64,000 nucleotides of DNA from Chelydra serpentina (taxonomy: Eukaryota; Chordata; Testudines; Chelydridae). Positions 24,160 to 35,128 of the stretch are shown here, one piece after another. Made by a program: the position numbers and the translations under genes. A model generated the notes under the pieces. The model saw nothing but the letters and a program-made list of their open reading frames with translations. It did no database searches and was not told where the DNA came from. The stretch lies in contig JBAIAC010000133.1 of the NCBI GenBank assembly GCA_037349315.1, positions 1,550,001 through 1,614,000 on the forward strand, written 5' to 3'. How positions within the stretch are numbered: the stretch's first letter is position 1; every line of letters begins with the position of its first letter.

Positions 24160-26600
24160 CATGGTGAGGATGGCCAAGCAGTGCTGGGCCAAGGCCGGGA
24201 CGTTTTCCTGACAGTGTTTCCTGGCTGCTCCAGAGGGACATGGGTTTATGGGGTCCTGCAGGAGTGAGGGGCCCCTATTGCCAGTTCTCCCCTCCTTTGC
24301 AGAGAGCCAGACCCCAGCCCTCCCCAGGCAGGTGGACCAACACACCCGCCCTGGCAGGGAAAATGCCCGGCCCGTCTCTGGTGAGCTGCTCTGAGCAGCC
24401 GGGGGAAGGGCAGAGGTGACGGGAGACAAGATGGAGGCAGCAGGGCTCAAGGGGGTGACGCCGGCCACAGACACAGCCCTGCTCTTTCCAAAGCTCTTCT
24501 CATCTGCCCGTCCCCGGGGGTTAAAATTCACCATCCCTAGAGGGGTCCCGGGCCAGTCCAGGTGGCGGTTTGGCAGGGCGGCTGCTGAGGAAATCCCCAT
24601 TTGCCTTGAAAATGACGCGGCAGGCCCTGGGAGCCGGCCGGAGAGACAGACTGAGTGACCATCCAAGGGCACATGGCAAGGGCCGCAGCGGCACAAGGAT
24701 GCTCCCGGCCCAACTTCCCCTCCTCTGCCAGGGCTTCCCCATTCCCCCGCTCCCCCGCTGTCTACACACCACCCTCTGCTCCTGCACAGGCCGGCAGCCT
24801 CGGCGGCCCATCCCGCCAGAAACCGCCACCACCATCGCTTCCCGGGAGCCGCATGGCCACAGCTGGGACGTCAGGGCCACCTCTGGAGCCAAGCCCAACC
24901 CCTCTGGGAAAGATGGCAGCATTGAGGAACAAAACTCACCGACACGAACAACCAGGTTAAGGGGCCGGGAGAGCCAAGCGTGAGCAGGCGTGTAGGAGGC
25001 TGGGAGCCAGCCTGTATTCACCGCCGTCCTGAAGCCGCTTGCTTTACCAGCTCCCGGTGCAGACTCGGATGGGCTCTCCCAGGCATCCGTGTTAATATCC
25101 CAGGCAGGTCTGGGACTCGGCCCCGAGCCAGATCCACCCAAGAGTTGCATCAAATTGGCTTCGAATCCACGCCCTGAGCCGCACATGGAGTTGGAGCAGC
25201 GTCACGGGCGGTTTTGAAATCCAGGCTGGGCGTTTGTCTCAACGCTGTGCTCTGGGAATGATGGGGCGGGGGGGGGGGTGGCAGCTCTCCGGCCCGTGTT
25301 GTCCCGGAGGTCAGACAAGATCTCCGCAATGGTCCCCTCTGGCCATCTGTGACTCCATGAATCCCCCAGCCCAAGGAGCTCCCGAGGGGGCCCTGGACTC
25401 CTTTATTTACTTTATCTTCAGCTGGGGGGGTCTCTCCCGTCCCATCCTTTCTCCCCCTCTGGTGGGGGGAAGGGAATCGAACCTGGGTCTCCCATATCCC
25501 ACTTGAGCGCTCTCGCCACAGGGCAAAAAGTTATAAGCAGGCCTCCAGCCCGCTTCTCAACAGGCCCTGACCTAGGCGGTGTGCTCCCGGCTCAGGCCCC
25601 GCACACACCTGGGACAGCCAACCGCCTCTCTGCTCCAGGTCCATGGGTCTTTCCGGGCGTGAGCGCCCAGACTCCTAGACAGAGGCACGGGCGGGGGGCT
25701 CGGGTTAGAGGCAGTAACGTAGGTGCCCAGGTAGGTTTAGGTGCCTACCAGGCTCAGTGGGAGTTTTGTGGAGCCAAGACTTGGACTTTGGCCCCTAAAC
25801 CTGAAACTTGCCTGCCCCAGCCCCTTTCTGGCCCCACTTTCTGCGCCTCGTTTCGGGGGTGGCCAGCACTTCCCTGCTGCCCGGGGGGGGAGGGGGCGCG
25901 GGCGGATAAACACATCAACCACTGTGAGATACAACAAACCGCCTATTCCAAGCGTTGTATGCCACTCGATCTGCAATAGGGCGACGCTGTATTAGACCAA
26001 AAGAGCCCCAGACTATATTCCTGTATAACGAGTCTTTAAACACAAGCTCATAGGTGCAGTATTGGTTTTATTTCTGGTGTTTACGCCCCCCACCCTCACC
26101 CTCACCCTCACCCTCACCCCCGCTGATCCCCAGGGATTTGTAAACTTGGTAAAACTTCCCAGATAAAGAGTTTCAAAAGCCTGTGAGATGTTCAGCTACT
26201 CTGGTAGCAGACACCAAGGAGCTCAGAGAGACAGGCTCATCGCGATATGGAAAAAAGCTCATTGGCAATTTCTGAGCTTTTTACATCTCTTGAGAGGGTG
26301 GTTCAGGGCTGGGTAATGACGTGTCATTAAACCTTCAGAGGCCTGGTTTCTTCCCCGGAGAACGCAGGGCTACGAAACGACCTCCCTTGGCAAACAAAAA
26401 ATAACACTGAATAAAATCCCCAGCTCTTTAAAGAATGCATCATAAATAAATAGAAAACAGGCACAAATTCCTGCTGCTGTGTACAGCCCTCTCTGGAGAG
26501 GAGCTTCTCTGCAGTTTTACCTTTAAATAATTGATTTAAAGATCAGTTTAGCATAGCAACTCTCTCCCCCACTCCCTTTGAATCTGGTCTCCCAGTTAAG
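24160..26600. other. Intergenic between S100A3 and S100A2, first part
   Basis: No coding exon recognised. A minus-strand donor-like GTGAGT at 24937-24932 is the nearest candidate for an S100A3 exon 1, but no TATA box accompanies it. Near 25300-25365 is a repeat tail ('ggtcccctctggccatctgt'). At 26089-26120 there is a short CACCCT tandem repeat. Confidence 0.4.
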
Positions 26601-26632
26601 AAGTAGGTTAAATCTGTTGTCAATTTCCTGAC

Positions 26633-26770
26633 CCAATGGGGGAAGCTGATTGGTTCCCCCCAGGGGCGTGGGCCAGGCCTGCTGTGTTATAAAAGACCAG
26701 CTCAGGGGGTAGGAAAAGCACTGAGAGATCTGAGTGTTTTCAGAACTGGGGAAGTTGTGGAAAAAGTGAG
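26633..26770 (+). promoter_or_regulatory. Possible plus-strand promoter, gene unknown
   Basis: In order on the plus strand: CCAAT at 26633-26637, ATTGG (reverse CCAAT) at 26649-26653, a GC box-like 'caggggcgtggg', and TATAAAAG at 26688-26695. About 70 bases further is a donor-like GTGAGA near 26766. The layout is that of a vertebrate core promoter, but opposite to all S100 genes here. No downstream coding exon was recognised; it could start a non-coding transcript or belong to an old repeat. Confidence 0.45.
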
Positions 26771-27494
26771 ACGGGATGTTTTTAAAGAGGAAAAAAATAG
26801 CTGCCTTTGTTTGCGGTCTAGGCCTTTATAAATAGCCTGGGCGGATGTCTCTGGGGTGAAGTGTTTCAATGGAGGAGTTTAAAGCCGGTTCTCTGCATGT
26901 AGGATCTTGCTCTAGGTAGCTGAGTGAATTGGGTGGGTGTGGCACAGAGATGAGCGGCCTAGGCCCATGGTAAATGACTCTGGTTTCTAGATGAGGCTGG
27001 GCAGTGGCAGGTGGGGTGGGGGGAACATGGCTAATTCAGAGCAGGCAGCCCCAGAGGGCAGGACTGAAGTTTCCTATCTGGTAGGAGATTTAAATGATCA
27101 ACTGACTTGTGGGGGAGGCCCTCCTGATTCCTTCGGGGAGGGGAATTGCTAATGTTGGAAGAGCAGGTCTTGTAATGTAGCCCCGTTGCAAGCAAGACAC
27201 CTGACGCTTCACCGGGGCTTAATGAAAGAGGTGCGGGGGGGCTCAGGCAGTTTTTTTTACCTTCCTAACTAATGCAGCAAGTGCGGAGGTGCCGGGGCTC
27301 AGGCCCGGCCCAAATTAAGCTCCAGACTTAACTATTTTGAAGGCTCTTCGCCTGAAATAAAAGCCTATCTTGGCAGCTCTGCGGAGCCTGACTCTTTCTC
27401 TCGGCTTCTGCTTTTCTTGGTATCACTGGGCACTTGTACCTGTGGGGGCTGCAGAGAGCGTGCAGGCTGAGCCCTGAATAGCTCATGAGCTGAA

Positions 27495-27660
27495 GGGGGG
27501 AGGGATAGCTCAGTGGTTTGAGCATTGGCCTGCTAAACCCAGGGTTGTGAGTTCAATCCTTGAGGGGGCCATTTAGGGATCTGGGGCAAAAATTGGGGGT
27601 TGGACTAGATGACCTCCTAAGGGCCCTTCCAACCCTGAGATTCTATGATTCTGTGATTGA
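27495..27660 (+). mobile_element. tRNA-type SINE with CR1-like tail
   Basis: The head carries an A-box-like 'tagctcagtggtttgagc' and a B-box-like 'ggttgtgagttcaatcc'. The tail 'ttggactagatgacctccta' to 'gattctatgattctgtga' matches the CR1 3' end, so CR1 enzymes probably mobilised it. This family is characteristic of turtles in my knowledge. Confidence 0.85.
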
Positions 27661-27664
27661 TAGA

Positions 27665-29390
27665 CAAGGCTTTTATGGGTCCCAGGGGCGGGGAAGGTGA
27701 TGGGTTAAAGCTATCCAGTGATGCAGACATTTGCCAGGGGCAGCTTATCCCTGGAGCTGCGTTCCCTACATGTCCTCTTCACCTTCCATCCCTAGATCCT
27801 CCCCACCCCCATGTCCTCTTCACATCCTCAGACGTGGAAGGTTGCAGCAGCAGGTGCATGTCCCCTCCCCTAAAAGATCCTTGGTGCCTCTTCTTCCCCG
27901 AGGGAAGAAGGTTACTGAGTGAGGACTCAGGCCAGCATGGGGCAGCCCGGCTCTGTTCCTGGCTCTGACGCCACGGAAGGAGACTGGTGGTTTGGAGAAC
28001 TCGGTTCCATTCCAGCGCTCGGAGGGAGTGGGGTCTAGTGGTTAGTACAGCAAGGGACCAGGGGTCAAGACAACTACGTTCCTGGCTCTGTATAATAACT
28101 CCACCAGGCCAGAGAGGGTGGCTCACGGGCTGGAGTTTGAAACTCCAGATCTCCGTGCAAGCCCGGGTCAGAATCCGCCCTGCCGAGGTGAATCAGTCGG
28201 TTCTGCCGAGTTTTAAGAGGTTGCAGCGCAATCAGAAAACGCTCTGCCTGTTCTCCGTGGCCCATACAATCCCCACAGACACACTCGATTGCGCAGCGCG
28301 CTGGGGTTGCTGCCACCCTCCGCCCCAGAGGTGGCTGCATTTCAGTGGCGCTGTGTCCCCTCCCGCACTCAGAGCTCCGTGGGGTGGGGGAAGGGTGTTA
28401 TATAAAAGCAATAGATTCCCTACCCCTGGCTGGGATGTGTTGGAATTGGGCAGTGTCCCTTTAACAGTGAGGGAGCCCTCCAGCGCCGCTCACCGTGTTC
28501 TGGTGCAAACGCCCCCAGAACCCAACAGAGCAGCCGGGTGGACGCGGTGGAGCTCGGCCTTGTGAGTTCTGCGTCCCCGGGAGAGCAGAGACGCACGGAC
28601 GGTCCGACACCGGCCCGGGGCTGGAATCTGGAGCGAGCCGCAGTCAGAGCGGGAACAAGGGGAACATTTTTCAGAGAGTCATTACGCAGAGGGGCGATTT
28701 CCTACGGGGCGGGGGCGTGATTCTCCGTCACTGGCAATTTAAGAATCCCGATGGGATGTTTCCCAAAACGCTCTGCTCTAGGAGTCCTGTGGGGGCCATT
28801 CTCTGGCCGGAGCTACGCAGGAGGCGGTTTCACAGGCTAAAGGATCACAACGGTCCCCTCTGGCCTTGGCATCTATAAATCTCTGCCCCCTGCCAAGCAA
28901 AGCCCCGAGTCTAACCCCAGGCGGGCAGGCGCCTACTCCCCCCTATGTCTGCGAAACCAAGCCAGTCCCGCATTCCTGGGGCCGGGCTGAGGTTCCCCGC
29001 AGGGCTTGGGGGGGCGGGTTTGGGGGGGTTGGCACCACCCAGCGTGGAATCTCATGCTGTTCTAGCCACCCTGCCCGTCACTGGGGTATCTGGGCACCTG
29101 CTGGGAAGGGCGGGCGTGTGAAGATCGGCCTGGCCTGTGAGATCCCTACGAGTCAGATCAGACTTGGGTTTTCTGCCCAGCACATGGTTTAACCCCTTCC
29201 CTTCTCCTCCTGCCACGGAGGTTTCACGGGCATGGTGGGCTTTTTGCCGGAAGGCCCTGGGTTGCCGCTGTGTGTCAGCAGCCTCTGGGTCAGGCGGGAA
29301 GCCAGGGGCGTTAATGAGGGGGGAAGGGAATCCTTCCGGGGGCCCGATCCCAGGCCCCACTCACGAGACACAATGGGAACCTCTGGCTGA
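27665..29390. other. Intergenic between S100A3 and S100A2, second part
   Basis: Holds a MIR-like piece near 28020-28100 ('gtctagtggttagtacagca') and a repeat tail near 28840-28880 ('acaacggtcccctctggcct'). No exon was recognised. Confidence 0.4.
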
Positions 29391-29396
29391 AGCATC

Positions 29397-29402
29397 TTTA
29401 CT
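29397..29402 (-). terminator. S100A2: Candidate S100A2 poly(A) signal, AGTAAA variant
   Basis: No AATAAA lies close to the stop. AGTAAA, a common variant hexamer, is found 50 bases downstream of it on the minus strand. Confidence 0.45.
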
Positions 29403-29451
29403 GTGCGCTGACCCCGTACACACCCAACAGCCAGGCAGGGCGGCTCCGGGT

Positions 29452-30553
<1,102 letters not shown>

Positions 30554-31198
30554 TCATTAGGGCAGGCACGGCTTTAATAGAACGAAGCATCGCAAGAGCC
30601 AATGGCTGGAAGCCAAAGCTAGACACATTCAGCCTAGAAACACGGCGCAAACTTTTAACCCACTGTGACGGGGTCTCCCTCACCTGGAGTCACCGAACCG
30701 AGACTGGGGGCCTGCCTCGAACCTCGGCTGTAGCTCAGCCAGCAGCGCTGGGCCGGATGCCGAAATCCCTGGCCGAGGTTCTGGGGCCGCAGGATCCAGG
30801 ACTAGCTGGTCCCTTCTGGCCACAGAATCTATGATTTTATGGACATCAAAGTGCAGCGCTTGGGGGAGGGGAAGTGGCACTGCGGGGGGGGGGGGTCTGA
30901 CTCTACAGCCTCCCCCCTGCAAGGTCTCACCTTGCAGCCCCCACACTGTGCTCTGGAGCACGTGGATGGAGCAAAAACTTCATTATCCGGTGACCTGGCC
31001 ATGACTGGCTGTTTTTTCCCTGCCCCTCGGCCGTGGCGTGCCAGGATCGTAGCCTCGGGAATGAGGCGGACAGAGGGAGGCAAAGCCCAGCCCCTCATGT
31101 ATAACCCTGTCCTGGGGGACCGTGCCTGCGTCTGACAGACACCAGAGCAGGTCCGGCTTTTCCTGGGGCTTTGGCAGCGTTTGTCCTGCCCGGCAAGT

Positions 31199-31526
31199 CT
31201 CCTTGCACTGTGCGGAGTAGGGTTTGGGCACTGAGCCCTGCCATGGGGCCCTAGCTCGGCCATGGGGCCCTGTGCAGGACTCGCGTAGAGCCCTGCAGTG
31301 GGCCGGAGATCCCGTGGGCCGTAATAGCGGGAGGGAGAGAGATTAAGCCCGTTCAGGGCACCGCTGCAGCGGGAAGAACACGTAATAACAGGTTTAATCT
31401 CGCTCCCTCCCGCTATTACGGCCCATGGGATCCCCGGCCCGCTGCAGGGCTCTACGCGAGTCCTGCACAGGGCCCCATGGCAGGGCTCGGTGCCCTGGCC
31501 CTGCTCCGCACAGGGCGAGTGCAAAG
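31199..31526. repeat. Large imperfect palindrome (foldback) in S100A2 intron 1
   Basis: The left arm (31199-31351) and right arm (31390-31526) are inverted copies about 140 bases long, separated by about 40 bases. Shared segments include 'gtgcaggactcgcgtagagc' and 'gggccgtaatagcgggaggg'. The left arm has a local 'ccatggggccct' duplication. The arms would form a very stable hairpin. Confidence 0.9.
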
Positions 31527-31639
31527 CAGCCGTGGGGCTATAATTCCCCTCCCTGCTTCGTGCCTTCCTTAGCAGAGCGCCGTGCTCCGGCGCCCCTGGG
31601 ACGGAGAGGCCGTACCACCACCCTGATGCCTGTGGGGAA

Positions 31640-31760
31640 ACAGAATGGTGAAAGACGGGCTCTGGGTTACGCAACAAGTCTGTGGCAAGGCAGGGATTAG
31701 AACCCAGGCGTCCTGGCTCAGGCTGTCCCGCTGTGCCTCTTTCCACTGGCCAGCGCCGGG
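31640..31760 (-). repeat. MIR-like SINE fragment
   Basis: The plus strand contains 'gggttacgcaacaagtctg', 'ggcagggattagaacccagg' and 'cgtcctggctcaggctgtcc', a reversed MIR core. A short CA run follows near 31780-31793. Confidence 0.55.
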
Positions 31761-32046
31761 CGTAAGGGATTTCTGCTACACACACACACACAGAACCATG
31801 CCCAGCCCAACAGCCCCCCCCCCCCCTTTGAACTCTGCCGTGGGCTCCGGGGCATGGCTCTGTAGCCTGTGTCTGCAGCGCTGAGCTCAGCCCCGGTTGC
31901 CCGTCCGGAGTGGGGTTTTGCACAGCTGGCCCCAGCCTCCTCCCTCGGCACCGGCCAGGGAGCCCCAGCGCCTCTCCAAGTGCCGTTTGCAGCGAGCTGC
32001 GAAGCAAGGCCGGGCAATGAAACCAAAGAATCCCCAGAACACTTAC

Positions 32047-32117
32047 CAAGCCGAGCGGAAGGGGGATCTGAGCAGCGAGGGAGGGGAATGAAGGCAGGGG
32101 AAATGTGGCTCTGTACC
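32047..32117 (-). promoter_or_regulatory. S100A2: Probable S100A2 exon 1 and TATA-less promoter
   Basis: A strong donor, GGCTTG then GTAAGTG, ends the exon at 32047 and closely resembles the exon 1 donors of A5 and A4. No TATA box is seen upstream; an inverted CCAAT (CTATTGGG on the minus strand) lies near 32111-32117. TSS not placed. Confidence 0.5.
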
Positions 32118-32433
32118 CAATAGGATGCAGCCTGCTTCCTCCAGCAGCCCTGGGAAGAGCAGACCTGTGAGAACCTGGATTCCCCTTGGAAGACGCCCTC
32201 CCCGCAGGCCAGCCTGCAGCCTCCCTGATCTCATCCCTCCTGCTGGCTCTGCTGGCTGAATTTCCATCTTCAGCACCCAGCGTCTCTATTCCAGTTGCCA
32301 CCTGGCCCTGGGGAGGGAAGCTGGGTGGCTTGGATGGGGTTAATTAATGTCCAGCGGGCGCTTTGGAGCGGGATAAACGCTGCAAGTCATTTGTGGTTTG
32401 CATCGGAAATTGTCAGCTGAAAATGCAGAGATA

Positions 32434-32620
32434 AAGGGGGGAGGGAGAGCATTGGCCTGCTAAACCCAGGGTTGTGAGTTCAATCCTTGAGGGGGCCATT
32501 TAGGGATCTGGGGCAAAAATCTGTCAGGGGACAGTACTTGGTCCTGCTAGTGAAGGCAGGGGACTGGGCTCAATGACCTTGAAAGGTCCTTCCAGTTCTA
32601 GGAGATTGGCATATCTCCAT
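32434..32620 (+). mobile_element. tRNA-type SINE with deleted A box
   Basis: Same family as the 27495 copy. The head jumps from 'gggggagggagagc' straight to 'attggcctgctaaaccca', losing the A-box part. The tail ends with 'tgaaaggtccttccagttct'. A short TA run follows at 32625-32642. Confidence 0.75.
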
Positions 32621-33029
32621 TTATATATATATATATATATATGATATAAAGCCTCATTCTGGGGTGGATCCTGCCCCCCACAACTGACACCCAGGCCTAG
32701 CAAGACCCCCAGATATCACCCCACAAAACGCAAAGGCGTTTTCCCCTTTAGGCTCTGTGGCTGTTGTTTAAACCATGAATATTAACGGCAGCGTTTCCTG
32801 CTAACCAGCACAGACCTGCCACCCACTAACGAGGCCCTGGGCGTGGGAGCGGAGACCTGTCTAGCAGGTATTGCAGAGCTGAGGCGCACCTGGGTAACTG
32901 CAGCCCCACCCACACACCTGCGCACAGAGCCAGCCATGTGAGGGCAGCTGCTCCATGTGCCTGGAGCTAGGGAGCAAAACGTTATTGGGCAGGAATTCAG
33001 ACCGACCCCAGATTCCATTCCCAGAAGAA

Positions 33030-33705
33030 TCAGTTGCACAAACACAGAATGGGGAATGGGCTGCCAAGCCCGGGGTACTGCACAAAAGGATCTGGGGGTT
33101 ATAGTGGATCTCAGGCGATGAGTCCACGTGACACCTTTGCAAAGAAAGTGAGCGTCACTCCGGGCTGGATCACCGGGAGTGCTGTGAGCGAGACGTGGGA
33201 AGTAATTCTTCCGCTCTTCGTAGCGCTGACAGGGCATCACCCGGAGCAGCGTCCAGTGCGCTTCGGGGAAGGTGTGGGCAAACTGGAGAAAGCCCGGAGG
33301 AGAGCACCTAGAAAACACGACCCACAAGGACCATTGGGTTTGTTTAGTGCGAAGAAGAGGAGACCGAGGGGGGAACATAACAGTCTTCAGACATGGCAAA
33401 GGCTGTTATAAAGAGGAGGGTGATACATTGTTCTCCCGAACCACTGGGGCCAGGACGAGAAGTAAGAGGCTGACATTGCAGCCAGGGATCAGACATTAGG
33501 AAAAACAGCCTGTCGGGGTCTAATTGGAACTAATTACTGAAGGAGGCTGTGGAATCTCTGTCACTGGAGAGTTGTAGGAGCAGGTTGGACAGACCCACGT
33601 CGGGGATGCTCTAGATAATACTTAGTCCTGCCTGAGTGCAGGAGACTGGACTAGACGACCTCGCGAGGTCCCTTCCAGCTCGACATTTCTATGATTCCTG
33701 CCTCT
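33030..33705 (+). mobile_element. Old, diverged CR1-like LINE 3' fragment
   Basis: Degraded CR1 order is visible: 'aaactggagaaagcccggag', 'gaggctgtggaatctctgtc', then the 3' tail 'tggactagacgacctcgcga' and 'cccttccagctcgacatttc'. Frames are broken. Confidence 0.7.
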
Positions 33706-33872
33706 TCAGCCTCTGAGATTCTCCCGGGGGTCTAGTCCCTCTGGTGGCTTAGGGGACGTCTCCTCTCCAAGCCTCCAGCTGCTTCCCTGCTTCAAACAAC
33801 CCTGGCCTTGGGTCTCACATCAGCCCTCAGAGTTTCAGCATCTTGGAAACGGGCAGATCCAGGGGTCTCTCC

Positions 33873-34061
33873 AGTCATAGAATCATAGAATATCAGGGTT
33901 GGAAGGGACCTTAGGAGGTCATCTAGTCCAACCCCCTGCTCAAAGCAGGACCAACCCCAATTTTTGCCCCAGATCCCTAAATGGCCCCCTCAAGAATTGA
34001 ACTCACAACCCTGGGTTTAAGCAGGCCAATGCTCAAACCACTGAGCTATCCCTCCCCCCTA
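33873..34061 (-). mobile_element. tRNA-type SINE with CR1-like tail
   Basis: Reverse copy of the 27495 family, from 'catagaatcatagaatatca' to the head 'cactgagctatccctccccc'. The promoter boxes are largely intact. Confidence 0.85.
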
Positions 34062-34418
34062 GTCACTCGCTTCCTGAACCCCTCACCCTCTCGGCATGGC
34101 CCGGACGCCTGCCTTATGGACAGGGTTGCCCGGTGGGTTGGTGTCCGCCTGCCTTGGGCCCCGGCTGCTCTCAATCATGGCTCCGGGAGGAGTCGTGTGT
34201 GGTAACCGACGCTCGGTGTGATCGAAGCAACGGGCAAATGAAGAAACTCAAAGCCCCGCGTGAGGCTCCTGCCTGCTGCTTGTGCTCTCTCGACACGGCT
34301 TAATGCACAGTGGGAAGGTGCTTGGCTCCTACAGGGAACTGACCAGTGTGGGGAGGCTTTAACCGCTGGGCTGTGCGGCTGACCAGGGTCTCAAGAGCCC
34401 CCCAAGATGCAGCCCAGC

Positions 34419-34542
34419 TAGGGTGACCAGATGTCCCAATTTTATAGGGACAGTCCCGATTTTGGGGTCTTTTTCTAATATAGGCTCCTATTACCCCTCG
34501 CCCCCAGTCCTGATTTTTCACACTTGCTGTCTGGTCCCCCTA
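34419..34542. mobile_element. Short hAT-type MITE
   Basis: A 124-bp element with ends TAGGGTGACCAGAT and CTGGTCCCCCTA, and the internal 'ttttatagggacagtcccga'. Flanking 8-mers are AGCCCAGC and AGCCCCCC, six of eight matching. Confidence 0.8.
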
Positions 34543-35022
34543 AGCCCCCCTTGGAGAATTCAAGGTTTTCGTTCCAGGCTGGCCTTGCACCGGCCTTCAC
34601 CGTGGGCTGCCGAAGCTCAGGCACGGAGAGCTTTGCAAGCCGAGTCAGCCCGAGATTGGGCCATGTGGTTTGAGTTACAGGCGCGCCGAGGCTCTGCTCC
34701 GAGCATGCAGCGCCAAGCCTGTGGGGTCCTTTTTTCCTTTTCTGCTTGCGTCACTCGGAAACGGCTCAAAGTTTCCAAAACAATCGCCCCCGGGCTGGGC
34801 CGCGGCCTGGGAAATCCTAGCCCGAAAGGAACTGGCAGGGGGAATCGATGAGTCATTTTAAAAGGCTAATTAGCCAGGAAGTTAGACGGGAGCCTTCTCC
34901 CCTCATTATCGGATGGCTTCTGAAAGGCTCAGATGAGACTCTGGGATCACGGAGCCCTGGAGACCAGCACAGAAAATCTTGCTCCTGAGACACACCCTGG
35001 CATAAGCATCTTTAGAAAGACT

Positions 35023-35028
35023 TTTATT
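35023..35028 (-). terminator. Poly(A) signal of the extra S100 paralogue
   Basis: AATAAA in the context CTTTCAATAAAAG, about 100 bases beyond the stop codon. It matches the S100A5 and S100A4 signals in its flanks. Confidence 0.8.
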
Positions 35029-35128
35029 GAAAGCCCGGGTGATTACGCTGGAAACAAGGGGGCTACGGGGGGGAGGGGGGGGGAGTGGGGCTAAGGCGCG
35101 GGAATCCCGGCCCCGCAGGTGTCCGGGG

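Noticed and set aside
23510..24696. Frames encoding repeated Tyr-Leu-Ser-Ile
   Set aside because: Translation of the GATA microsatellite, not a gene.
26089..26120. CACCCT tandem repeat resembling telomere sequence
   Set aside because: The unit is CACCCT, not the vertebrate CCCTAA; it is a simple repeat.
27495..27570. tRNA gene-like segment with A and B boxes
   Set aside because: It is the head of a SINE repeated four more times in the window, with a CR1 tail; not a tRNA gene.
30829..32301. Open frame of 490 codons on the minus strand
   Set aside because: It crosses the large palindrome, a MIR fragment and the S100A2 exon 1, resembles no family, and is explained by high GC content.
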